Origin: Streptomyces alboflavus
GTDB lineage: Bacteria; Actinomycetota; Actinomycetes; Streptomycetales; Streptomycetaceae
Assembly: GCF_000716675.1 (NCBI RefSeq)
Contig: NZ_JNXT01000041.1
Location: forward strand, 1 to 64,000
DNA: 64,000 nt
Direction: 5' to 3'
The position numbers were made by a program, and so were the translations under genes. This document shows, piece by piece, positions 7,382-18,927 of the stretch. The notes under the pieces are model-generated. The model saw only the letters and a list, made by a program, of their open reading frames with translations. It did no database searches and had not been told where the DNA came from. How positions within the stretch are numbered: position 1 is the stretch's first letter; every line of letters starts with the position of its first letter.

Positions 7382-8161
7382 GGTCGACGTCTCCAGGGGC
7401 TCCAGCGGGGTGACGAGGCGCGGTGCCGTGTTGAGCCCGTTCGGCGGGCCCGTCTGCGGCTCCACGCACACCGCTTCCGCGGGCTCGTCGTACACCACGA
7501 CCCACTGCTCCCTGCTCGCCACCTTCAGCTCCAGGCGGCCCGGCCAGGTCAGGGTCACGTCGACGCCGTCGGGCATCCCGAAGCAGTCGTCCCAGGGGCC
7601 GGGGGTCGGGTCGATCCTCGTCCCCGTGGGGAGGTGGTCGTCGCCGCGCAGCTCCTGCCAGGCGGCGTCGAACTCCAACCGGACGCCCTCGGCGTCGGCG
7701 GGGTCGCCCGCCAGGTGGCGGTTGAACCACGGGTGCCAGCCCGCCTGCGCCGGGAACGAGTCCTCGTACGTCTCGATCGCCATCCGCAGCGTCAGGGCGT
7801 CCTCGGTCAGCTCCACGATCTGCGTGACCCGGCCCGGGTAGGGCCAGGGGTCCGTCAGGTCGTACGTGAACACGGCCTCGCGGTCGGTCACCCGGGCCGT
7901 CTTCCACGCGGCGTCGCGGGCCGTGCCGTGGATGGCGTGCGGCGGGGAATTCACCGGCAGCTGATGCAGGACGTCCCCGTTCCTGAACCTGCCCTCCCTC
8001 GTCCGCCCGCACCACGGCACCATCGGGAAGCTGCCGTACCGCTCCCCCTGCCGCAGCAGCTCGACCCCGTCGACCCGCAGACTCCCGACCCGGCACCCGT
8101 CCCCCGGCCGCACGGCCACATCCGCGCCACCCGCACCCAACCTGATCTCATCGCTACTCAC
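7358..8161 (-). CDS. aldose 1-epimerase family protein
   Basis: 267-residue galactose-mutarotase-like protein that likely interconverts anomers of aldoses. Motifs typical of the family are FPMVPWCGRTREGRF near the N-terminus, the His of HAIHGTARD, the catalytic-type His in GWHPWFNR, and the general-base Glu in VCVEPQTGPPNGLN. The GTG/ATG choice is not critical; MSSDEIRLG is used. The gene ends in WTWRRL and is followed by two duplicated copies of its own 3' terminus. The exact sugar is unknown. It precedes pyrE without obvious functional linkage. Confidence 0.85.
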   Translation of the reverse strand: MSSDEIRLGAGGADVAVRPGDGCRVGSLRVDGVELLRQGERYGSFPMVPWCGRTREGRFRNGDVLHQLPVNSPPHAIHGTARDAAWKTARVTDREAVFTYDLTDPWPYPGRVTQIVELTEDALTLRMAIETYEDSFPAQAGWHPWFNRHLAGDPADAEGVRLEFDAAWQELRGDDHLPTGTRIDPTPGPWDDCFGMPDGVDVTLTWPGRLELKVASREQWVVVYDEPAEAVCVEPQTGPPNGLNTAPRLVTPLEPLETSTTWTWRRL

Positions 8162-8212
8162 CCCCCGACCTTACGACCCACTCCCCGACGGGGCCTTCCC
8201 CAATCCCACCCT

Positions 8213-8335
8213 TCCCCGAAACCGGGGCTCAGCCCCCGACCCCGGGGGTGGGTCTCCCCTCCGGGCAGAACAGCTCCCCCCCCCGATCGGCGCTCCGCAC
8301 CTCGTCCTCAAACGCCGGACAGGCTTTCCCCCACC
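8213..8335. repeat. intergenic repeat (family B), inverted relative to family A
   Basis: Contains CTTCCCCGAAACCGGGGCTC and GTCCTCAAACGCCGGACAGG. The latter is the reverse complement of the family A unit start found 130 bp later, so 8300-8470 can fold into a large stem. Confidence 0.75.
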
Positions 8336-8449
8336 CACCCGCCCCCACCATTGCTTCGCCCGAGGCAGATCGCACTGCCTGCCCAGCGCACCTTCAGCCC
8401 CCCGGGCACCTATCAGCCGACACCTATCAGCCCGCCCCGGCCCTATCCA

Positions 8450-8760
8450 GCCCGTCCAGCACTTGAGGACAAGGCGCGAAGCGCCGAAACAGGGGCACCC
8501 CCGGCAGCGCTGAGAGTGCCGGGCTTTCGGACAAGCCCGGGGCAAGCCCGGGCGGGCGGGCGGGAGAAAGCCCGTCCGGCACTTGAGGACAAGGCGCGAA
8601 GCGCCGAAACAGGGGGGCACCCCGGCACGGCTGAAGGTGCCGGGCTTTCGGACAAGCCCGGGGCAAGTCAGGGCGGGCGGGTGGGAGAGAGCCCGTCCGG
8701 CGCTTGAGGACAAGGCGCGAAGCGCCAAGACGGGGGTGCCCCCGGCCCAGCCGCTCCAGG
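8450..8760. repeat. 120-bp tandem repeats (family A), three copies
   Basis: Units start with GCCCGTCC(A/G)GC(A/G)CTTGAG at 8450, 8570 and 8691; the period is 120-121 bp and the third copy is partial. Units differ by single substitutions and a 1-bp indel, implying recent expansion or concerted homogenisation. The 8162-8773 gap holds only these repeats and the inverted family B element; no gene is supported. Confidence 0.9.
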
Positions 8761-8773
8761 CGCCCCGCCAGAT

Positions 8774-9649
8774 TCAGCGGCGCCGCCGCAACACCCGCCC
8801 CACCACAATCGCCGAAGCCAACACCACAGCCGCAGCAGGCGCAGCCCACCGCAACGTGGCGACCCCGCCGGCCATCGCCTCGGGCACCGGCACAGGCGCG
8901 TACCTCCCCCGGGGCGGAGCGTGATCGACCTCCTCCGCACTGCGCCCGATCATCGTCCGCCGAGCATGCGCGGCCTCGGCCGCGGCCCCGCCCCCGACCT
9001 CCAACGGCCGGTCGAGGTCATCGGCCAACGGATCCAACGACGGCGGCGGCACCTCGGCCTCGTAGATCCCCCCGACCCCCTTGGCGGAGCCGTCGGAGGC
9101 ATCACCGACGTCGGAACCGTCGACGACATCGGCGGCATCGACGACATCGGCGTCGGCGACATCGGCGACGTCGTCGACGCCCCCCGCCCCCGGGCCACCC
9201 CCCTCCACAGAAACCGCAGCGGCCAACCCCTCTCCGAACCGCCCCAGCAACCTCCGCACAGCAGCCTCCACAGCCTGTGGAGAACTCCCGGCGATCTCGG
9301 CGATGCGCCCGTCCCCGGACCCCGTCCCGGAGAAGGCGACGCTGGTGCCGCCCTCCGCACCGGGAGCGAGCCGCAGGACGAGGGAGAACTTCACGGAGCC
9401 GTCGCCGCGCACCTCGGTGCCCTCGCCGTCGAGGGAGTAGGAACCCCCGCTCCGGGGGGCGAGCCGCAGGGCACCGCGGTAGGTGATCGTGTGCCCACCG
9501 ACCCGCACCCGCAGCCGCCCGGACAGGGGCGGCGACTCCGCGTCGGCATCACGCTGCAACCCCGGCACAGCGCCGGCGACCCGCTCGGGGTCGGCCAGCG
9601 CTTCGCGGAGCGGCTCTTCCGGGACCGGTACGAACACCTCATGCTCCAT
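8774..9649 (-). CDS. membrane-anchored SRPBCC (CoxG-like) protein
   Basis: From the ATG at 9649, 291 residues. Residues 1 to about 150 match the CoxG/SRPBCC layout (MEHEVFVPVPEEPLREALADPERVAGAVPG, then GRLRVRVGGHTITYRG and GEGLAAAV), a helix-grip fold that binds small hydrophobic ligands. A low-complexity acidic linker follows (DDVADVADADVVDAADVVDG), encoded by GACGTC/GGCGAC repeats. Near the C-terminus is one hydrophobic helix (APAAAVVLASAIVVGRVL) followed by an Arg cluster, i.e. a tail anchor with the SRPBCC domain in the cytoplasm. CoxG proteins assist CO dehydrogenase maturation, but no cox genes are here, so the ligand is unknown. Confidence 0.75.
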   Translation of the reverse strand: MEHEVFVPVPEEPLREALADPERVAGAVPGLQRDADAESPPLSGRLRVRVGGHTITYRGALRLAPRSGGSYSLDGEGTEVRGDGSVKFSLVLRLAPGAEGGTSVAFSGTGSGDGRIAEIAGSSPQAVEAAVRRLLGRFGEGLAAAVSVEGGGPGAGGVDDVADVADADVVDAADVVDGSDVGDASDGSAKGVGGIYEAEVPPPSLDPLADDLDRPLEVGGGAAAEAAHARRTMIGRSAEEVDHAPPRGRYAPVPVPEAMAGGVATLRWAAPAAAVVLASAIVVGRVLRRRR

Positions 9650-9719
9650 GACAGTCGAGCGTACCCACGCCCACCGCGTGATGTACGCCTCTTGCCCGCG
9701 CCGAGGGCCGGACGACCCG

Positions 9720-11309
9720 TCAGTCGGCGTACCGCGGATGCACGAGGGTGGAGGGCGGCATGGGCTCCCGAGGGGCGGGGCGGACGCGCTGGGCGGCGCG
9801 CGCACCGGACCGCAGGATGGCGGAGTCCGCGGCGGCGACCAGGCTTTCGTGGCCGCGGGCGGCGAGGACGAAGCCCCAGTCGCGGGGGTGCGCGGAGCCG
9901 TCGGCGGTGCGGTCGGGTCCGGCGGCGAAGCCGGAGTGACGGCCCGTCACGCGGTAGGGGGTGGTGGCGAGGCCCGCGGCGCGCAGGGTGGCGTCGACGG
10001 TCCAGTAGGCGTGGGCGCGGGTGACGACGGGCCCGGCGTGCACGGCGAGGCGGCCGCCGTCGGTGAGGGCGCGGGCGACGAGGCCGTAGAACTCCTGGGA
10101 GTACAGCTTGGTGCTCGCGGTGATGCCGGGGTCGGGCAGGTCGGCGACGACGACGTCGTAGGGGAGGCGGCGGGCGTGCGGCCCGCGCAGCCAGTGGAAG
10201 GCGTCGGCGTGCACGACCCGCACGCGCGGGTCGCGGTAGACGTGGCCGTTGAGTTCGCTGAGCGCGGGATCGCTGCGGGCGAGCCGCACGACACCGGGGT
10301 CGATCTCGACGACGTCGACGCGGCGCACCCCGGAGTGGCGCAGGACCTGGCGGGCGGCGAGCCCGTCGCCGCCGCCGAGGACGAGGACGCGGGCGTGCGG
10401 CCCGCCGCGCATGGCGGGCTGGACGAGCGCCTGGTGGTAGCGGTGTTCGTCGCGGCCGCTGACGCGGAGCCTGCCGTCGAGGAAGAGGTCGAGGGATTCG
10501 CGGCGGCCGCCGGTGAGGACGACTTCCTGGACGCCGGTCTGGACGGCGACGCGGATGTCGGAGCCGTAGACGGCGCGGCGGGCGGCGCGCTCGAAGTCGT
10601 CGACGAGGACGGCGGCGGAGGCGAGCACGGCGAGGACGGTGACGTTGGTGGCGAGGAGTATCCAGCGCCCGCGCCCGCTGAGGTCGCGGCCGAACAGGCC
10701 GAAGACGAGGGCCCCGCCCGCGAGGACGTTGACGGCGCCGGTGAGCAGCGCCCCGGTGAGCTGTCCGAACCAGGGCAGGAGCAGGAAGGGGAAGGCGAGT
10801 CCGCCGACGAGCGCGCCGACGTAGTCCGCGGCGAACAGGTCGGCGACCGCGCCGCCCGCGTCCTGCCGCCGCACGCGCTGGATGAGGACCATCAGGAGGG
10901 GCACTTCCGCGCCGATGAGGACGCCGATGGCGAGCGAGAACGCCACGAAGAGGTAGCGCGAGCCGCCGGCCCACACCTCGCCGCGGTCCCCGGCCCAGGC
11001 GAAGGCCGCGTACAGCGTCATGGCGCTGCAGCCGCCGACGAGGGCGAGCGCGGCCTCGATGAGTCCGAATCCGGCGGCGGCCCGGCAGCGCAGCCGCTTG
11101 GCGAGCAGCGAGCCGATGCCCATCGCGAACACCATCACGGACAGGACGACGGAGGCCTGGGTGACGGAGTCGCCGATCAAGTACGAGGCGAGGGCGACGA
11201 GTTCGAGTTCGTACACGAGTCCGCAGGCGGCACAGATGAACACGCCCGCGAGGACGAGGAACCGGCCTGTCCGGGGCGTGACGGGCAGACGCTCGGGCGG
11301 CTCGATCAC
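9720..11309 (-). CDS. membrane spermidine-synthase-like aminopropyltransferase
   Basis: 529 residues. The first half holds about seven hydrophobic segments ([22 protein letters not shown] onward). The second half is a soluble SAM-type fold with the spermidine synthase motifs [28 protein letters not shown], and [11 protein letters not shown]. Such proteins are annotated as polyamine aminopropyltransferases, but the biochemical reaction of the membrane-fused actinobacterial form is not well established. The start is a GTG at 11309. It is adjacent to DUF2617 and the Cys/Gly-rich mini-protein, a recurring neighbourhood in Streptomyces whose meaning is unknown. Confidence 0.85.
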   Translation of the reverse strand: MIEPPERLPVTPRTGRFLVLAGVFICAACGLVYELELVALASYLIGDSVTQASVVLSVMVFAMGIGSLLAKRLRCRAAAGFGLIEAALALVGGCSAMTLYAAFAWAGDRGEVWAGGSRYLFVAFSLAIGVLIGAEVPLLMVLIQRVRRQDAGGAVADLFAADYVGALVGGLAFPFLLLPWFGQLTGALLTGAVNVLAGGALVFGLFGRDLSGRGRWILLATNVTVLAVLASAAVLVDDFERAARRAVYGSDIRVAVQTGVQEVVLTGGRRESLDLFLDGRLRVSGRDEHRYHQALVQPAMRGGPHARVLVLGGGDGLAARQVLRHSGVRRVDVVEIDPGVVRLARSDPALSELNGHVYRDPRVRVVHADAFHWLRGPHARRLPYDVVVADLPDPGITASTKLYSQEFYGLVARALTDGGRLAVHAGPVVTRAHAYWTVDATLRAAGLATTPYRVTGRHSGFAAGPDRTADGSAHPRDWGFVLAARGHESLVAAADSAILRSGARAAQRVRPAPREPMPPSTLVHPRYAD

Positions 11310-11504
11310 GCTGCGAACGCTACGTCACCGAACGCTTACACCAAGTCCCCCACAAGGGTGGAGGTGCCCGGGTAGACGTGTAGGACGCGTAAAGGGCCGC
11401 AGGGCGTGTGCGGGTGACACCGGTGCCGCGCCCGCGCACACGGGTCCGCCCTCACCCCGGCCGTCCCGCCCGTCACCGGGCGCCCGCCGGGGAGTTGCGG
11501 CACG

Positions 11505-12026
11505 TCACAGCGGTGCGGGCATCCGCACGCCGACGCGGGTCCTGGTCGCCACCAGCTGTCCGTCCTGCGGATAGGCGTGCCAGGTGCGCCACATGACCGA
11601 TCCTTCGTGACGCTGGGCGAGCATCGCGGTGAAGGCGTGCGGGATGCCGGGGAAGACTCCGGCGAGGCCGTGCGGGTGCTCGGTGACCAGGGCCAGCAAC
11701 TCCTGGGCGCGGCCCGCGAACTGACCCCGTGACAGGGTTTCGACGCAGGCCGCGAACTCGTACTCCCACTCGCCCACCCGCTTGGACACGCCGAGCGGCA
11801 GCGGGGTGCTGCTGCCGGGGATGCAGGCCACCGTCTCGGAGCAGCTGCCGCCGCGCTCCTCCTCCAGGAGCACTTGGTGGGACGCCCCGAGGAGCCTCAA
11901 CTGCACGGTGGCGCCGGACAGTTCGAGGTCGAGCGTGGCCAGGGCGGGCAACGGCTCGCGACCGAGGGCCCAGGCCAGGTCCCCGGCGCGCGTGTCGGTA
12001 TAGACAGTCTTCAGGGTCGTGAGCAT
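11505..12026 (-). CDS. DUF2617 family protein
   Basis: 173-residue conserved actinobacterial protein of unknown function. Family-type sequence includes LTTLKTVYTDTRAGDLAWALG, LRLLGASHQVLL, CSETVACIPG, the central EWEYEFAACVETLS, HPHGLAGVFPG and the C-terminal WRTWHAYPQDGQLVATRT. No signal peptide or transmembrane segment is seen. It lies 195 bp upstream of the aminopropyltransferase on the same strand and is likely co-regulated. Confidence 0.85.
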   Translation of the reverse strand: MLTTLKTVYTDTRAGDLAWALGREPLPALATLDLELSGATVQLRLLGASHQVLLEEERGGSCSETVACIPGSSTPLPLGVSKRVGEWEYEFAACVETLSRGQFAGRAQELLALVTEHPHGLAGVFPGIPHAFTAMLAQRHEGSVMWRTWHAYPQDGQLVATRTRVGVRMPAPL

Positions 12027-12455
12027 GGGTCGGCTCCGCTAAGCACGCAATGGAGGTGGGGGGCCGGCGCACCCGGTCGGACACCGGGTGGTCGGAATGC
12101 CGGCTCGTGCCCACGGAGAAGTCCCGATCGTTGATTGAACTGAGAACGTCCGAGGGCGGTGTGACGGTTAAGAGGGAATCATGAACTGCGACACTGCCAC
12201 AGCGTTTTTACCCAACTTCGTAGGGTTTCCATCCCCTAGAGGGCCGAACAGTTCATCTGTTCACGTTTCTGCAAACTCAGACGATCCAGAAGCATCCCGG
12301 TACGGTCGCCAATAGCCCCATTTCGCCCCTGCCATCCCGCGACACCTCCCTGCGCAGCACTTTCTCCGTGCGAGCCGTCAACTTCCGTCCCCCGCACCGG
12401 GCGACAGCAAGACATCTGCCCGTCAAGGCCGTCGGCACACGCTCCCGACAACGAC
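12027..12455. other. gene-free spacer upstream of DUF2617
   Basis: About 430 bp with lower GC than its surroundings (for example around 12160-12250). No supported gene on either strand. It probably contains the DUF2617 promoter. The stretch CGTAGGGTTTCCATCCCCTA (12220-12239) is a weak inverted repeat. Nothing else is visible. Confidence 0.4.
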
Positions 12456-12493
12456 GAAGCGCCCGCCGGGAGTTGACTCCCGCCGGACGCTTC
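12456..12493 (-). terminator. long hairpin terminator after the Cys/Gly-rich gene
   Basis: 18-bp stem with two mismatches, GAAGCGCCCGCCGGGAGT / ACTCCCGCCGGACGCTTC, with a 2-nt loop, 25 bp beyond the stop at 12518. Confidence 0.8.
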
Positions 12494-12517
12494 ACCCAGT
12501 GGACCAGCTGCCCCGTG

Positions 12518-12790
12518 TCAGCTGCCTCCGCCGCATCCACCCCCGCCACCGCCGCCGCAGGAAGAGCCGCCGCCGCAGGACGAGGAGCCACCACCGCAGG
12601 ACGAGCCACCGCCGCAGGAGGTGGCCCCGCTGTGGTTGCCGCTGCTCGAACTGCCGGACGCCCACCAGCTGCCGCTGCCGGCCCCGGACGCCGTACGCCG
12701 TCCGCGGCTGCCGCGCACCCGGGCGGCACCGATCGTCAGCCCCGCGATCATCAGCACCACAAGCCCAAGGAAGAGGACGACAAGAATCAT
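12518..12790 (-). CDS. small membrane protein with Cys/Gly-rich tail
   Basis: 90 residues from the ATG at 12790 (a GTG at 12799 is also possible). One N-terminal hydrophobic segment (MILVVLFLGLVVLMIAGLTIGAA) is followed by a basic stretch (RVRGSRGRR) and a tail dominated by Ser, Gly and Cys with repeated CGGGSS units ending in CGGGS. The cysteines could bind metal or form disulfides, depending on which side of the membrane the tail faces; the basic residues after the helix predict a cytoplasmic tail. Function unknown. A strong terminator follows. It belongs to the DUF2617/aminopropyltransferase neighbourhood. Confidence 0.7.
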   Translation of the reverse strand: MILVVLFLGLVVLMIAGLTIGAARVRGSRGRRTASGAGSGSWWASGSSSSGNHSGATSCGGGSSCGGGSSSCGGGSSCGGGGGGGCGGGS

Positions 12791-12963
12791 GTCCCTCACT
12801 CACCTTTCCGTTCCCCCGATGCACCGGACGCCTCGTGTTCCCCCGGGATCACAAAGGCTCCGGCGCCCTGCGGTCGTTGTCCCGCGTCGTTGCGTGACAA
12901 GGGGATGCCCCCGGCCATTCGCGGCCAAAGCAGAGTTGAGGAACTCCAGAGGTTCGGCGCAGG

Positions 12964-14226
12964 ATGGCGGCCATGACGTCCTCTCCTTCCGGTCCCGGCA
13001 CCACCGGCACCACCGGCGCCCCGGGCTCCTCGGCGAGCGGCCGCCCGCTGCTCAACCGCCGCCTGGCCGAATTCGGCACGACGATCTTCGCCGAGATGTC
13101 CGCCCTCGCCGTGCGGACGGGGGCGATCAACCTGGGTCAGGGCTTCCCCGACACGGACGGCCCCGATGAGGTCCGGGAGGCGGCGGTGCGGGCGCTGCGC
13201 GACGGGCGCGGCAACCAGTACCCGCCGGGCCCGGGCGTCCCCGAGCTGCGCGCGGCCGTAGCGGAGCACCAGGCGCGGGTCTACGGCCTGTCCTACGACC
13301 CCGACCGGGAGGTCCTGGTCACGGCGGGCGCCACCGAGGCCATCGCGGCCTCGCTGCTGGCCCTGGTCGAGCCGGGCGACGAGGTCATCGCCCTGGAGCC
13401 GTACTACGACTCGTACGCCGCCTCGATCGCGCTCGCGGGCGGCACCCGGGTGCCCGTCACGCTGCGCCCCCGGGACGGCCGCTTCGTCCTCGACCTGGAC
13501 GAGCTGCGCGACGCCGTCACCCCGCGCACCCGCCTCCTTCTCCTCAACACCCCGCACAACCCGACGGGCACCGTCCTGACCCGCGAGGAGCTGGCCGCGA
13601 TCGCGGAGCTCGCCGTCGAGCGGGACCTGCTCGTGGTCACCGACGAGGTCTACGAACACCTGGTCTTCACCGACGAGACGACGCCCGCGCACCTCCCCCT
13701 CGCGTCCTTCCCCGGCATGCGCGAGCGGACCGTCACCATCGGCTCGGCGGGCAAGACGTTCTCCTTCACCGGCTGGAAGGTCGGCTGGGTGACGTCCACG
13801 CCGGAGCTGGTCACGGCGGTGCGCTCGGCCAAGCAGTATCTGACGTTCGTGGCCTCGGGCCCCTTCCAGTACGCCGTCGCGGAGGCCCTCGCGCTGCCCG
13901 AGTCGTACTTCACGGGCATCCGCGAGGACCTGCGCGCCAAGCGGGACCTGCTCTCGGCGGGCCTGACGGCGGCGGGCTTCGAGGTCTACCGCCCGCAGGG
14001 CACGTACTTCATCACCACCGACATCCGCCCCCTCGGCGAGGACCGTTCGCACGGCGGCGACGGCTTCGCGTTCTGCCGCGCCCTGCCCGAGCGCGCCGGT
14101 GTCGTCGCCATCCCGAACGCCGTCTTCTACGACCACCGCGAGGCGGGCGCGCCCTTCGTGCGGTTCGCGTTCTGCAAGCGCGCGGAAGTCCTCGCGGACG
14201 CGGTGGAGCGGCTCAAGGCGCTGTAG
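12964..14226 (+). CDS. PLP-dependent aminotransferase (kynurenine/methionine aminotransferase-like)
   Basis: 420-residue fold-type I aminotransferase (an ATG at 12973 is also possible). Core motifs are INLGQGFPDTDGP, NQYPPGPGVPELR, VTAGATEAIAA, NTPHNPTG, VVTDEVYEHLVF, the PLP lysine in SAGKTFSFTGWKVGW, and the carboxylate-binding Arg near PFVRFAFCK. This pattern is typical of the subfamily that includes kynurenine-oxoglutarate transaminase/cysteine-S-conjugate lyase and the methionine aminotransferase YbdL. Given kynA/kynU 10 kb away, activity on kynurenine is possible, but the family is promiscuous and the gene is not in their operon. The variable Gly/Thr/Ser-rich N-terminus precedes the enzyme core. 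Confidence 0.85.
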   Translation: MAAMTSSPSGPGTTGTTGAPGSSASGRPLLNRRLAEFGTTIFAEMSALAVRTGAINLGQGFPDTDGPDEVREAAVRALRDGRGNQYPPGPGVPELRAAVAEHQARVYGLSYDPDREVLVTAGATEAIAASLLALVEPGDEVIALEPYYDSYAASIALAGGTRVPVTLRPRDGRFVLDLDELRDAVTPRTRLLLLNTPHNPTGTVLTREELAAIAELAVERDLLVVTDEVYEHLVFTDETTPAHLPLASFPGMRERTVTIGSAGKTFSFTGWKVGWVTSTPELVTAVRSAKQYLTFVASGPFQYAVAEALALPESYFTGIREDLRAKRDLLSAGLTAAGFEVYRPQGTYFITTDIRPLGEDRSHGGDGFAFCRALPERAGVVAIPNAVFYDHREAGAPFVRFAFCKRAEVLADAVERLKAL

Positions 14227-14315
14227 TACGACGGCGGGCGCGGCCGGGCGACGGCACCCACCCACACGGACCCACCCGGCTCGCGCCCGCCGCCACGACC
14301 CCGGAGGGTTCGGGT

Positions 14316-15509
14316 GTGACCCACCCGAGCCCCACCGTCCCGGCCCCGCTCACCAAACCGCCCCGCACCCGCTGTCTGGCCCTGGAGCCCAAGGGCCCGA
14401 CGGCGGTGCGCGCCCTCGGCGTCTTCGCCGCCGCCCGCCTCACCGGGCTGCTCGCGGTGACGGCCGTGGCGCACGCCACCGGCCAGGACACCTTCCGGCT
14501 GCTCGGCCGCTCCTGGGACTCCCGCTGGTACACCGGCATCGCCGCCCACGGCTACGGCCGCACCCTGTACTTCGAGCCCCCCGTCGTCCAGAGCGACCTG
14601 GCGTTCTTCCCGCTGTACCCGGGCCTGATCCGCGCGGTCACCACCGTCACACCGCTGTCCCACGGGGCGGCCGGACTGCTCGTCTCCTGGCTCGCCGCAG
14701 GCGCCGCCGCACTCGGCATCTACGTCATCGCGACCCGCCTGTACGACCGCCGCACCGCGACCGTCCTCGTGCTCCTGTGGGGTCTCATGCCCCACTCCGT
14801 CATCCTGTCGATGGCGTACACCGAGCCGGTCCTCACCGCGCTGGCCGCCTGGTCCCTGTACGCGCTGCTCACCGGGCGCTGGCTGTGGGCGGGCACGCTC
14901 GCGGCGCTCGCGGGCCTGGCCCGGCCGAACGGCTTCGCGGTGGCGGCCGCGGTCCTGGTCGCCGCGGTCTGCGAGATCGTCCGGCGGCGCGGACGCGGAG
15001 TTCCCCACAGGCTGTGGACGGGCGCGCTGCTCGCCCCGCTCGGCTGGGGGGCGTACGTCCTGTGGGTCGGGGCCCGGAAGGGCGATGTGCTCGGCGGCTA
15101 CTTCGCGGTGCAGCGCGGCTGGGGCTCGCGCTTCGACTTCGGCGCGGGCTCGCTCGCCTTCGTCAAGCACCTGCTGCTCGACGGCGACAAGCTGGTCTTC
15201 TCCATGACCCTGGTGATCGTCGCGGTGGCCGTGCTCCTGTACGCGCTCCTGGTGGCCGAGCGGGCGCCGCTGCCGCTGCTCGTCTACACCGGCGTGCTGC
15301 TCCTGATCACGGTCGGCGGCTCCGGCTTCTTCGAGTCCAAGCCGCGCTTCCTGCTGCCCGCCTTCCCGCTGCTCATCCCGCTCGCGTGCGCGCTCCTGCG
15401 GACGGCGAGAGCCCGGCCGCGGGCCGCCTACCTGGTGGTGGGCGCCTTGGCCGGGCTCTCGGTGGCGTACGGGACGTATCTGGTGACGATCGCCCGCATG
15501 CCCTTGTAG
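14316..15509 (+). CDS. multi-pass mannosyltransferase-like membrane protein (PIG-V type)
   Basis: 397 residues from a GTG with GGAGGG 8 nt upstream. The protein has about nine to ten hydrophobic segments. The early motif SWDSRWYTGIAAHGY resembles the first-loop acidic motif of PIG-V/GT-C glycosyltransferases, followed by FFPLYPGLIR and LMPHSVILSMAYTEPVLTALAAWS, also typical. Such actinobacterial enzymes are thought to transfer mannose from a polyprenyl-phosphate donor outside the membrane; the acceptor is unknown. It is transcribed alone, 89 bp after the aminotransferase and convergent with ybjN. Confidence 0.75.
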   Translation: MTHPSPTVPAPLTKPPRTRCLALEPKGPTAVRALGVFAAARLTGLLAVTAVAHATGQDTFRLLGRSWDSRWYTGIAAHGYGRTLYFEPPVVQSDLAFFPLYPGLIRAVTTVTPLSHGAAGLLVSWLAAGAAALGIYVIATRLYDRRTATVLVLLWGLMPHSVILSMAYTEPVLTALAAWSLYALLTGRWLWAGTLAALAGLARPNGFAVAAAVLVAAVCEIVRRRGRGVPHRLWTGALLAPLGWGAYVLWVGARKGDVLGGYFAVQRGWGSRFDFGAGSLAFVKHLLLDGDKLVFSMTLVIVAVAVLLYALLVAERAPLPLLVYTGVLLLITVGGSGFFESKPRFLLPAFPLLIPLACALLRTARARPRAAYLVVGALAGLSVAYGTYLVTIARMPL

Positions 15510-15530
15510 TCACCGCGGTGCGGCGGGCCC

Positions 15531-16073
15531 TCAGGCCTCGTCGTCGCCGGGCTTCTCCTCGCCGTCGGCGGAGTCGACGGCCTGCTCCAGGCCCAGCTGC
15601 TCGACGAGCCAGCGGTCGAACTCGATCGCGGCGCGCACCCAGCTGACGGTCGACGACACGAAGTGCTCCAGGGAGACACCCGTGCCGATCAGCATCTGGG
15701 CCTCGCCGATGAGGCGGACCGTGCCGTCGTCGTGGGTGTGGCTGTAGACCTTGGGCCACAGCGTGCGGCGGTTCCAGTCGTCGATGGACTCGAGGAGCTG
15801 GAGCTTCTCCTCGATGCCGTGCGGCCGGTCGTAGAACGTCCGCACCGAGAAGACCGCCTGGTCGTCCTCGCCACGGAACATGAAGTACGTACGGAACTCC
15901 TCCCACGGCGCCGCGAGGTCTCCCTCGTCGTCGACGACGTACTTGAGTTCCATCTGGTCCAGGAGCTGCTTGACCAGGTCCTGGTCAGGGACGACGGGGC
16001 CCGCCGGTCCTGCGCCCTGCTGCGGTTCGGGCTGGCCCCCGAAATTCGGAATCGAGGACGGGTCGATGGTCAC
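15531..16073 (-). CDS. YbjN domain-containing protein
   Basis: 180 residues from the GTG at 16073, chosen because GAAGGGA lies about 10 nt upstream; an upstream in-frame start at 16133 lacks such a site. After a Pro/Gly-rich leader, the YbjN fold is recognisable: LVKQLLDQMELKYVVDDEGDLAAPW, then RTYFMF, SVRTFYDRP, LLESIDDWNRRTLWPKVYSHTHDDGTVRLIGE and SLEHFVSSTVSWVRAAIEFDRWLVEQLG. The family is a putative type III secretion chaperone-like fold with no settled function in actinobacteria. The C-terminus is acidic. It is convergent with the PIG-V-like gene, with 21 bp between stops. Confidence 0.85.
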   Translation of the reverse strand: MTIDPSSIPNFGGQPEPQQGAGPAGPVVPDQDLVKQLLDQMELKYVVDDEGDLAAPWEEFRTYFMFRGEDDQAVFSVRTFYDRPHGIEEKLQLLESIDDWNRRTLWPKVYSHTHDDGTVRLIGEAQMLIGTGVSLEHFVSSTVSWVRAAIEFDRWLVEQLGLEQAVDSADGEEKPGDDEA

Positions 16074-16116
16074 CGTGTATTTCCCTTCGTACGGATTGAG
16101 CCATCCTCTCCCATGC

Positions 16117-16143
16117 CGGGCGGGGGCTCGCAACCCCCGCCCG
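16117..16143 (-). terminator. clpB terminator
   Basis: Perfect 10-bp stem CGGGCGGGGG / CCCCCGCCCG with a 7-nt loop, 23 bp beyond the clpB stop and upstream of the ybjN start. Confidence 0.85.
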
Positions 16144-16166
16144 TCTTTGTGACCGGTTACGGCGCC

Positions 16167-18794
<2,628 letters not shown>

Positions 18795-18867
18795 GTGCGG
18801 GTTCTCCTCCTGGGTCGCGGTCGGTCGGGGCTCACGGCCCCATGCTGACTTAGACAGCGTACATAAA

Positions 18868-18888
18868 GTTGAGTCTATTCCGCTCAAG
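18868..18888 (-). promoter_or_regulatory. HAIR operator (HspR) upstream of clpB
   Basis: On the clpB strand the sequence reads CTTGAGC-N7-ACTCAAC, two mismatches from the HspR-associated inverted repeat CTTGAGT-N7-ACTCAAG. It is 74 bp upstream of the clpB GTG. HspR is encoded in the same window, and clpB is a known HspR target in Streptomyces. Confidence 0.85.
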
Positions 18889-18927
18889 GGTGGGTGGGAA
18901 CGGATGCGCGGGCTAGGTTTCCTGCCC

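Noticed and set aside
8450..8760. CRISPR array
   Set aside because: The repeat period of 120 bp has no unique spacers and no cas genes are present; these are tandem intergenic repeats.
8171..8940. Open frames through the 120-bp repeats on both strands
   Set aside because: Their products are translations of the repeat unit itself in several frames; no ribosome site or codon bias.
12373..12976. Plus-strand frame over the Cys/Gly-rich gene
   Set aside because: Ala/Gly/Arg-rich antisense translation of the CGGG-coding repeat; no start site or neighbours supporting it.
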